Shown here: positions 57,729 to 64,000 of the stretch, piece after piece | Position numbering within the stretch: position 1 is the stretch's first letter | Layout of the letters: the number at the start of each line of letters is the position of its first letter | DNA from: an uncultured Chlamydiae bacterium | GTDB taxonomy: Bacteria; Chlamydiota; Chlamydiia; Chlamydiales; SM23-39 | Assembly: GCA_903893545.1 (NCBI GenBank) | Contig: CAITMJ010000009.1 | Location: 186,001 to 250,000 of the forward strand | DNA: 64,000 bases | Reading direction: 5' to 3' | Program-made: the position numbers and the translations under genes | The notes under the pieces: model-generated | What the model saw: only the letters and a program-made list of their open reading frames with translations | The model's database searches: none | Told to the model about the DNA's origin: nothing

Positions 57729-58256
57729 ATGAGCGTGAATTTAAAAGTTTCCATTGCAAAGGGGACTATCCCGTCCATGGATGGTTACGAGTCGATCCGT
57801 TGTTCAATCTGCCTACTTAAGTTTCAAGAAGGGGATAGGGTCTTAGGTCATAATGCAGTCCAAAATTATGGAATGCATGTTTTTGACAGAGATTGCCTAA
57901 CCAAATGGCTAAAAGACCACAGGACTTGCCCATCCTGTAGGATTTCATTCAATCTGGATGTGCCGAGGTCAGATTTAAAAAATTGGAATTTTACCCTTAT
58001 CTCAGAGGCAAGTTTCCCTTCTCCAGTGTCTACTCCCTCAGAGTCTCAAGAGGAAATCGTTTCGCAGGGAGGGGCCGATCTCCATAGACTTGCCAGAAAT
58101 AGAGCCTCTTTTCCGAACTTAATCGAATTGGAAGACAATCTTGAGCAGTTTGAATTAAGAGCGGCTTCAGCGCCATCGATGCGGGAGCTGGAAATCATGA
58201 AATATACAGAACAGGCCGATAGGATCTTATCCAGAAAGAACTCGAAGAAGCGGTAG
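57729..58256 (+). CDS. eukaryote-like RING-type zinc finger protein
   Basis: 175 aa. RCSICLLKFQEGDRV (Cys25, Cys28), GMHVFDRDCLTKWLKDH (His50, Asp53, Cys56) and TCPSCRISF (Cys67, Cys70) form a RING-H2-like pattern with H-x2-D-x2-C-x10-C-x2-C. The usual third ligand Cys two residues before His50 is not present and Asp53 takes the place of the fifth ligand. RING proteins recruit E2 enzymes for ubiquitin transfer, which bacteria lack, so a host-targeted effector is likely. AGAGGTT precedes the ATG. No signal peptide, as for type III secretion. Confidence 0.75.
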   Translation: MSVNLKVSIAKGTIPSMDGYESIRCSICLLKFQEGDRVLGHNAVQNYGMHVFDRDCLTKWLKDHRTCPSCRISFNLDVPRSDLKNWNFTLISEASFPSPVSTPSESQEEIVSQGGADLHRLARNRASFPNLIELEDNLEQFELRAASAPSMRELEIMKYTEQADRILSRKNSKKR

Positions 58257-58263
58257 TCGACTT

Positions 58264-58278
58264 GGGGCCCCCGGCCCC
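58264..58278. terminator. GC-rich hairpin after the RING gene
   Basis: GGGGCC and GGCCCC (58264-58269, 58273-58278) pair around a CCC loop 7 bases after the stop. There is no T run, so it may stabilise the 3' end rather than terminate. Confidence 0.4.
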
Positions 58279-58388
58279 GGTCTATTTGAACGTCTGATAA
58301 TACATGTTATGTTGAGTTCTCTGGGTTTATCTTGATTCTTTATCGGCAGCGCTTTAGGATTTTTCCCCTTCAACCATAGGAGTCAAAA

Positions 58389-58781
58389 ATGGCCGCAACC
58401 ACCAGTTCCAGCTATACCACCTACGTTCCCGGAATACCTCTTCAGGAGCAGTTAGAATCTCTCTCTAAACCAACCCCTATTGTCACCATGGTATTCGGCG
58501 CTCCTTTTAAAACGGGCGAGGTAAAATTTAAACCGCTGAAAGTGAATGAACAACTATTAGATCTCACGTTGACGCTGGGATCCGGTATTGGATGCTCAGA
58601 AGAAAATCGAACGGTCGTTTATGACAAATACACTTTTACTATCAAGGGCAATGATTTTGATTTAAGCGACATTCCTGACAATAAAATGGAACAAGTTATG
58701 GAAGTTTTCACACAAGAACAAAAGGTGGAAAACATTAAAAACAGAATACTCCTGATTAGAGATCAGGCTAGCGAGAAATAA
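58389..58781 (+). CDS. unknown 130-aa protein
   Basis: ATG 58389 is preceded by ATAGGAG at 58376-58382. The protein is soluble and begins with a Thr/Ser-rich stretch (ATTSSSYTTYVPG) like type III secretion signals. No domain recognised. The rest is beta-like with charged residues. It lies between the RING gene and tyrP. Confidence 0.55.
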   Translation: MAATTSSSYTTYVPGIPLQEQLESLSKPTPIVTMVFGAPFKTGEVKFKPLKVNEQLLDLTLTLGSGIGCSEENRTVVYDKYTFTIKGNDFDLSDIPDNKMEQVMEVFTQEQKVENIKNRILLIRDQASEK

Positions 58782-58835
58782 CACGCCTAAAATTCCACTA
58801 TCCAGAAACTTAACTCCTGGCTATACTCTTCGCTT

Positions 58836-60044
58836 ATGCGAATTATACATTCTCTTGGACATGTCGTTGGTGGAACTCTTTTAGTCGCGGGAACTACGAT
58901 TGGGGTCGGAATGTTGGCCTTGCCGGTGGCAACTGGCCCTGCAGGCTTTATCCCCTCCTTTATTACGTACATCATCTGCTGGCTCTTTATGCTCTGCACA
59001 GGGCTCGCTTTGGTCGAAGTCAATCTATGGATGCCCAAGGACACGAGCTTTATCTCGATGGCCGAGAAGGTACTGGGACCGATCGGGAAAAACATCTTCT
59101 GGGTCGCATACCTATTCCTATTTACGACAGTCATGATCGCTCACGTAGCAGGTGGAGGAGAAATCTTGCTCGGCATCCCCGGCTGGCCATTCCCTCACTG
59201 GATGTCAGCTCTTCTCTATACTGGAATCCTAGCTCCTGTTGTCTATTTGGGAACTCGGTCTGTTGATCGACTGAACCTCTTCCTCATTTCCGGCGTTATC
59301 TTTTTCTATTTTGGCTTTGTAGCCGTTTCGGCAAGCTCTGTAAAGCTCAACCTCCTTACCCATGCGAATTGGGGGAAGACGTTGGCGACTTTTCCGATCC
59401 TTTTTACCGCTTTTACCTATCAAGTGATCATCCCAACTCTCATGTCCTATATGGAGCGAAACGTCCGAAAGGTTCGCCTAGCGATCTTCTTTGGCTCCTC
59501 GATCCCGCTCGTCATCTATCTTGTTTGGGAGTTTTTGATTCTCGGAATTGTCCCTCCAGATGGTTCTTTTGGATTGATTGAAGCGGGCGCGCTCGGCAAA
59601 AATGCCGTCACGCCACTAAAACACTTCGTTCAAAGCGAATGGATTTTAACGTTTAGCAACTGGTTTGCATTTTTTGCCTTAACCACCTCGTTTGTCCCTC
59701 TGGCTCTTTCCTTTTTCGATTTTCTGGCCGATGGATTGAAGTGGCACAAAAAAGGGGCAAAACGGCTCTCTTTAACCGCTGTAGTATTCGGTATCCCGGC
59801 AGTGATTGCCATCCTCTACCCAAATATCTTTTTGGTCGCCTTGGGCTATGCCGGCGGAATTAGCTGCGCGTTTCTTTTTGGACTGATGCCTCCAGTCATG
59901 GTTTGGGTCGGTCGATACATCAAACATTACCCTCATGAGACGAGACAGCTCTTTGGCGGTAAACCACTGCTCGTTCTTTTAATGACATTTGCCTTTCTTA
60001 TTCTCGGAAGCGAAATTTTCCTCCAAATCTATACAGGTCGATAA
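58836..60044 (+). CDS. tyrP: TyrP-type aromatic amino acid permease
   Basis: 402 aa, about eleven helices. LLVAGTTIGVGMLALPVAT at the start and LALVEVNLWMPK in helix 2-3 are typical of the hydroxy/aromatic amino acid permease family (TyrP, Mtr). Chlamydiae import tyrosine or tryptophan with these carriers. Start ATG 58836. A small gene follows after 1 base. Confidence 0.93.
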   Translation: MRIIHSLGHVVGGTLLVAGTTIGVGMLALPVATGPAGFIPSFITYIICWLFMLCTGLALVEVNLWMPKDTSFISMAEKVLGPIGKNIFWVAYLFLFTTVMIAHVAGGGEILLGIPGWPFPHWMSALLYTGILAPVVYLGTRSVDRLNLFLISGVIFFYFGFVAVSASSVKLNLLTHANWGKTLATFPILFTAFTYQVIIPTLMSYMERNVRKVRLAIFFGSSIPLVIYLVWEFLILGIVPPDGSFGLIEAGALGKNAVTPLKHFVQSEWILTFSNWFAFFALTTSFVPLALSFFDFLADGLKWHKKGAKRLSLTAVVFGIPAVIAILYPNIFLVALGYAGGISCAFLFGLMPPVMVWVGRYIKHYPHETRQLFGGKPLLVLLMTFAFLILGSEIFLQIYTGR

Positions 60045-60045
60045 A

Positions 60046-60327
60046 ATGGCGGATGATCTTTGGAATGCTAAGCAACAGATCTGCGAAAACCTTGAAAGCC
60101 TTCGCCTCTCTTTAGTTCTCTCGGTCGATGAAGGGATGATCGATCTTGGCGACACTCTATATAATCAAATTCTCGCATTGATCGAAGATTGCGGCGTTAT
60201 TGCGAACTGGGACGAAACGGTTGAACTGATCGATCGCTCCAAAACATTGGAAGACGACATCGATGTCTGGCTTGCCCTCCACGGTCGCAGCAGCTTGTCG
60301 CTCTCTTGGCCTACTAGAAACTCATAG
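60046..60327 (+). CDS. unknown 93-aa helical protein
   Basis: ATG 60046 is 2 bases after the tyrP stop; the frame upstream (59989) is shadow of tyrP. The 93-aa protein is strongly acidic and helical (DDLWNAKQQICENLESL, ELIDRSKTLEDDI). Coupled to tyrP; perhaps a small regulator or a conserved chlamydial unknown. Its end overlaps the convergent gene by 6 bases. Confidence 0.6.
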   Translation: MADDLWNAKQQICENLESLRLSLVLSVDEGMIDLGDTLYNQILALIEDCGVIANWDETVELIDRSKTLEDDIDVWLALHGRSSLSLSWPTRNS

Positions 60328-61053
60328 AACTGAGAAAAACCCTGCGGCAACGCCGGCGATTGCGGCGATGGTCGAACCCATCAAGGGAGACCCGCTTATA
60401 GAGCAAATAAAAGCAGAGATCCCCGCTAGCCCAAGGCCTACTCCTAAAGAATTAGCATCTTTGCCTCCGATCAGGCGCTCCAATGCATATCCAGGAAATG
60501 CTGTCATCATACCAGCTCCCAAGATCGTGGTTAATCCCAGTGTATTTACAAACGTCGCAACTTCTGCGCCTTTGTTATTTACGAGGGTTATCGCTAGTGC
60601 GGATAATTGAGGGACGATTGGCGGTATAAACGGCTGCTTTTCTAGAAATCCTGTGGCAATGGAGGCTCCTAATAGGCCCATCGCCTCGCCGCTCCCTTCT
60701 AATAGAAATTCATTTTCCAATGTTAAGGCCGTTACCATCGGGATCGATGCAAAGAAAACCCCTGACAATGCAGACGACATTCTATCTTCTCGGTTGTTAT
60801 AGGCATTCATCAAGTGAGCGCATCCAATCCAAGAGGCCGCTATAGTCATTACGCTCGACGTCCCCGCTAGTACAGAAACTCCAGCGCTACATGTGGCAAT
60901 CGTCGCATGCAAAGAGAAGGTTTTAAACTTCTTGAATAGATTTTCTGTTTGAAAAATTAAGGGATCGATGTGGGCAGGAGCGGGGTCTAATGGTTGGCCG
61001 GGGTTTCCTTGGAGCCATTCTCTATTGAATAGATCGTTATGTAGATGAGCCAT
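60322..61053 (-). CDS. unknown multi-helix membrane protein
   Basis: 243 aa with six or so hydrophobic segments rich in Gly, Ala and Ser (CSAGVSVLAGTSSVMTIA, GLGLAGISAFICSISG). The N-terminal 45 residues are polar with several Pro, as in Inc-like proteins. It directly follows rlmB (stop to start with no gap) on the minus strand, so it may be carried on the same transcript. Function unknown. Confidence 0.6.
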   Translation of the reverse strand: MAHLHNDLFNREWLQGNPGQPLDPAPAHIDPLIFQTENLFKKFKTFSLHATIATCSAGVSVLAGTSSVMTIAASWIGCAHLMNAYNNREDRMSSALSGVFFASIPMVTALTLENEFLLEGSGEAMGLLGASIATGFLEKQPFIPPIVPQLSALAITLVNNKGAEVATFVNTLGLTTILGAGMMTAFPGYALERLIGGKDANSLGVGLGLAGISAFICSISGSPLMGSTIAAIAGVAAGFFSVL

Positions 61054-61833
61054 CTATACACCTTTTTGGTAACAGGTCAAGAGCGATGTGGCAGCTTGTG
61101 CGACATTGAGAGATTCGATTTTGCCAAACATCGGAATATGGACCAAATGATCGGCCCGTTTTAAGATCAGAGGTTGAATCCCCTCCCCTTCCGATCCGAC
61201 GACGAAGACGGTCTTTGGCTTAAAGGGGAAATGAAGGGCGTTTTTTGACCCTTCCTGGAGGGCTGCGGCGATTACCTCAAAACCGGCCTCTTGGAACTGG
61301 GAGACGCTCTCTGCGAGATTGGAGATGCGGATCAGCGGAAGCCATTCACTGGCCCCACAGCTCGATTTGGCAGAGACCGGAGTCAGATCGCTCCCGCGGT
61401 TTTTCGACCAACCGACCCCATCGACGCCAAAACACTCCGCGCACCGGAGAAGAGCGCCGAAATTCTGGGGGTCGAAGATCTGATCGCAGAGAAGGACGAG
61501 CACCCGCTCTTTCTCTTCAACCTCTTTCAAAAATTCTTTTACATCATAGAATTTGCGCCCTTTTACATGGGCAGCAAAGGACTGGTGAGAATCGGAGCCG
61601 CACATGCGAGAGAGGTTGTCTTCCGAGGTGAACTGGATAGGAATTTCCAATCTTTCGCATTCACTCAAGATCCCCGTTTTCCGAGTGCCTGCATTCTTTA
61701 CAGAGGTATAGACTTTCAATACCCTCTTAGGCGCGTGACGAAGCAGCTCGTTTAAGGCGTGTAAACCCATGATAAGCTGATCGCGCGGGGGGAGTCTATC
61801 TTTTGGTCGTGGGTAGTGAAAAGGGTCGTTCAT
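61054..61833 (-). CDS. rlmB: SpoU-family 23S rRNA 2'-O-ribose methyltransferase (RlmB-like)
   Basis: 259 aa. LIMGLHALNELL starts the substrate-binding domain, DPQNFGALLRCAECFGV is motif 1 of the SpoU knot with N-x-G-x3-R, VVGSEGEGI is motif 2 and IPMFGKIESLNVAQA is motif 3. It methylates G2251 of 23S rRNA in known RlmB enzymes. Start ATG 61833. Confidence 0.92.
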   Translation of the reverse strand: MNDPFHYPRPKDRLPPRDQLIMGLHALNELLRHAPKRVLKVYTSVKNAGTRKTGILSECERLEIPIQFTSEDNLSRMCGSDSHQSFAAHVKGRKFYDVKEFLKEVEEKERVLVLLCDQIFDPQNFGALLRCAECFGVDGVGWSKNRGSDLTPVSAKSSCGASEWLPLIRISNLAESVSQFQEAGFEVIAAALQEGSKNALHFPFKPKTVFVVGSEGEGIQPLILKRADHLVHIPMFGKIESLNVAQAATSLLTCYQKGV

Positions 61834-61919
61834 TTGTTTTTGACTACAAATTTACCATGCTCCTGAGGTAAAATTCAAGGCCTATCAATCGGCACCCCTG
61901 TGATATAGAAAATAAAGTT

Positions 61920-63020
61920 ATGAGCGCACTTCCTCCAAACAACATCCATCAAAAACTTCAAGAGTTATGTTTTATCTCTAATAAAACAATGTTTGAGGAA
62001 ATTTTAGGCTCTCTTGCTTCTGGAGTGCAGGGTACAGTCGAGCAAGCTCTGGCTTGGATCACTGCAAATGAGGAGTTTATTGATCAAGATGATGCTGCCC
62101 TCTTATTGGGACTAGAAGGCAAGCTTCTTCAGTGGGCCGATCCTTCCAAGCTAAGTCCTCTTGATGAGAAAATCGCAAATTTTTGTAAAAGATCTGGGAT
62201 CACAGATAGCTACCGAAGCGCATTTTTTGAAACCCTTAAAAATGCCTCCCATAAAAACCTCGGAAAGGTCATCAGCATACTTTCAGAAATTCCACTGTAT
62301 ATTGGTCAAGTCAATCTCGATACGCTCAAGAAAATCATGCCCCTACTTATGGCGGCCTATGCTTTAGATTGCTTGGCGCCGATCTTCTTATGGCTTGGGA
62401 AAGGTATGTCCGATGAGAAAATCGATTTTCTCAAGATGGCGCTCCCCTTATTAATAGACGTCAAGGCTGAGTATAAGGATTATCTTCTCACGCAACTAAA
62501 TGAAATGAATTCCGACATGCTCGATAAGGCGATGCCTCTCATCCGAAGAGCCGAGAATGCCGACGAGCGGTTTCTTCTTCTCGCCTTGCTAAGAGAGAGC
62601 GACACTCTCAAAGCCTTCGATGCACTCAATTCCATGATCCAGGAGGTCGCAGATACGCGTACATGGTGTAACATTGTCAATACAGTCTCCTATCTTGCCC
62701 CAGAAAATAGAGAGCAGTGTATAGCCATGCTTCGCCAAGTGCCAGGGATAAATACCAAGAACTATTCTCGATTCAACAACCTAAAACTGTTTCTGAAAAA
62801 CAATCCCAACGTCATTGAACCTACCCATACTTATCTGCAGACACGACTGACTAATGAGGCTCCTTTAGATCGAGAGAAGGGAAAGCGCCTTTCAAAGACA
62901 ATCTTGAATCATCTGGGGGACCTTTGCACCCCTCATCAGAACCATCCGCTGGCTAAGGAAGCTCTCCGCGTGTACGAATTGACAAGTCTCCCCCAGCCAA
63001 GGACTCCTCCCGCAAGTTAA
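61920..63020 (+). CDS. unknown 366-aa helical-repeat-like protein
   Basis: All-helical protein with repeated pairs of amphipathic helices (HEAT/ARM-like in look, e.g. KKIMPLLMAAYALD, DKAMPLIRRAEN, DALNSMIQEVAD). No signal peptide. The C-terminus overlaps the convergent SET gene by 68 bases. Could be a scaffold or effector. No family recognised. Confidence 0.55.
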   Translation: MSALPPNNIHQKLQELCFISNKTMFEEILGSLASGVQGTVEQALAWITANEEFIDQDDAALLLGLEGKLLQWADPSKLSPLDEKIANFCKRSGITDSYRSAFFETLKNASHKNLGKVISILSEIPLYIGQVNLDTLKKIMPLLMAAYALDCLAPIFLWLGKGMSDEKIDFLKMALPLLIDVKAEYKDYLLTQLNEMNSDMLDKAMPLIRRAENADERFLLLALLRESDTLKAFDALNSMIQEVADTRTWCNIVNTVSYLAPENREQCIAMLRQVPGINTKNYSRFNNLKLFLKNNPNVIEPTHTYLQTRLTNEAPLDREKGKRLSKTILNHLGDLCTPHQNHPLAKEALRVYELTSLPQPRTPPAS

Positions 63021-63591
63021 CAGGCGGTTTTCTTTTTTTCCAATAGTCGGGGCCGTAGTCATAGAAGAGCTGCTCCCCTTTTTTGATCTTTGCTTTTGTG
63101 TATAAAATGATGTGGCTGACCCCCTCATGGGCAATCATTGAGGAAGAGAGATTGGGGCCGCTGCTATGATTGATATAGCGAGAGATGCCCCCTTGATCTT
63201 GGGCGTCGATGAGATACTCTGTCGCCTCCCCTGGCATCATCAGATATTCAAAACAGTAAGAATTCTCTTCATCCCCTCTTCTTCGTTTCCGGACAAGACC
63301 CGAATATTCAGCGATAAACTCCATAGAAGAAAGATCTTTTTCCGCAAAAACGCCCCATCCCATTTCGGCATCGATCCAACGAAGAGATAACAGAGGTAAT
63401 TTTTGAGAGAGAAGCTCTTTATGGAAATAGGCTGAGAGCCAAAGGCGATCCCTTCCGATGGAAGAGCTGCGCATTTTCTTTAAGACTTTTTGATAGAGGG
63501 AAAAACTCTCAAATTCCAAATAGGGCACATAGGGAACACCGGTCATTTTGGGAATTAGAGAAGGGTCGGTCGTCTCTTGCATTCTTTCCAA
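62953..63591 (-). CDS. SET-domain protein (NUE-like), first of two
   Basis: 212 aa. After a 75-residue N-terminal part, a SET domain follows: GWGVFAEKDLSSMEFIAEYSG (residues about 91-111), GISRYINHSSGPN with the N-H-S pocket, and LFYDYGPDYW with the catalytic-type Tyr. There is no post-SET Cys cluster. Chlamydial NUE methylates host histones; this gene pair is a likely relative. It overlaps the upstream paralogue by 37 bases. Confidence 0.85.
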   Translation of the reverse strand: MERMQETTDPSLIPKMTGVPYVPYLEFESFSLYQKVLKKMRSSSIGRDRLWLSAYFHKELLSQKLPLLSLRWIDAEMGWGVFAEKDLSSMEFIAEYSGLVRKRRRGDEENSYCFEYLMMPGEATEYLIDAQDQGGISRYINHSSGPNLSSSMIAHEGVSHIILYTKAKIKKGEQLFYDYGPDYWKKRKPPVNLREESLAGGDLSIRTRGELP

Positions 63592-64000
63592 AATAGATTT
63601 CCGTAATCAAAGGTGAGTTGAGCGCCTTCTTCTATGTCTTTTAGCGCGATAAAAATCATCCTCGGAATGCCTTTCCAATAAACCGACAGAAGGCTGAGGT
63701 TTGGCTGATCGCTATGGTTGAAAAAACGGGTGAAATTTCCTTTTTCCTCTGCGTCGAGGACAAATTTTTTCCAGCCCATCTTCCAGACAGTATACCGAGT
63801 GCAGTAGAGATTGTCTTTTACGATCTTTCTCTTCCTCTCTCGAATCACCCCTGTATACTCCCCTACAAATGAGCCCCCATGGATTAGGTTCGCGGAAAAG
63901 ACCCCAAATCCGATCTCTTCATTGATTTTCTTGAGCACTACTTTCGGATGCTGCCCATTTTGCAGCTCCTTGTTGAAGTAAATTCCCATCCAAATCTTTT
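63555..64000 (-). CDS. SET-domain protein (NUE-like), second copy, 5' end outside window
   Basis: The frame is open through the window edge, so the N-terminal part is missing. The visible part has GFGVFSANLIHGGSFVGEYTG, TRFFNHSDQPN and LTFDYGNLFW, matching SET motifs in order. It is a paralogue of the following gene; the pair is tandem and overlapping. A lysine methyltransferase acting on host or bacterial proteins is likely. Confidence 0.83.
   Translation of the reverse strand, partial: KIWMGIYFNKELQNGQHPKVVLKKINEEIGFGVFSANLIHGGSFVGEYTGVIRERKRKIVKDNLYCTRYTVWKMGWKKFVLDAEEKGNFTRFFNHSDQPNLSLLSVYWKGIPRMIFIALKDIEEGAQLTFDYGNLFWKECKRRPTLL

Noticed and set aside
1-64000. CRISPR arrays, rRNA genes, prophage
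   Set aside because: No regularly spaced repeats, rRNA or phage structural genes were seen; the YvlD/holin-like name of two genes does not show a prophage.

Overview
The window looks like chromosomal DNA from a chlamydia-like bacterium (phylum Chlamydiae, an environmental lineage close to Waddlia or Parachlamydia rather than Chlamydia itself). This is inferred from gene content: a DhnA-type class I aldolase, a TyrP-type permease, an Npt/Tlc-like nucleotide-carrier relative, two OppA proteins, two SET-domain proteins of the NUE type, several small proteins with paired hydrophobic segments (Inc-like) and eukaryote-like modules (LRR, variant RING). There is no rRNA, no CRISPR array and no intact insertion sequence.

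Layout. 1-9.7 kb: end of an RlmI-like methyltransferase, a hairpin-rich gap, a two-lobed aspartic-protease-like lipoprotein, a sugar porter, aldolase, glmS, a methyltransferase, an MgtE-like carrier and a GadC-like permease. 9.8-13 kb: two unknown genes, then a small AbrB/Doc toxin-antitoxin remnant lying between two 22-bp direct repeats, one of which is the 3' end of a DEDDh exonuclease gene. 13-23.6 kb: housekeeping genes (nusB, murB, PHP phosphoesterase, mnmM-like, nadB, infC-rpmI-rplT-pheS, three tRNAs, cold-shock protein, PiT, cyclophilin). The gene before infC is a threonyl-tRNA synthetase descendant that has lost its catalytic residues. 23.7-34.8 kb is accessory: a GT-B-like protein, a pair of small paralogues, four tandem translationally coupled membrane-anchored kinase-like proteins followed by a lipase-like hydrolase, exported proteins, and a fucosyltransferase-like gene and a sugar O-methyltransferase gene separated by an insertion bounded by duplicated gene ends.

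34.8-48.3 kb: two OppA proteins with a 666-aa unknown, two small YvlD-like membrane proteins, a C39-like peptidase coupled to a 52-codon small ORF, an MFS carrier, a 704-aa unknown and the mlaE-mlaF-mlaD lipid transporter. 48.3-64 kb: a GMP reductase/IMPDH-like enzyme, an HD hydrolase, the Npt-like carrier, an LRR protein, a four-gene type III polyketide synthase operon (PKS, His-rich membrane protein, UbiG-like methyltransferase, Tpx), a RING-like protein, TyrP, Inc-like proteins, RlmB and two SET-domain genes, the last running off the window.

The most interesting parts are the tandem kinase-like array, the type III PKS operon, the ThrRS-derived pseudoenzyme in the ancestral thrS position, and two loci where an insertion has duplicated the 3' end of a neighbouring gene. 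All assignments are by reading motifs; no database search was possible.
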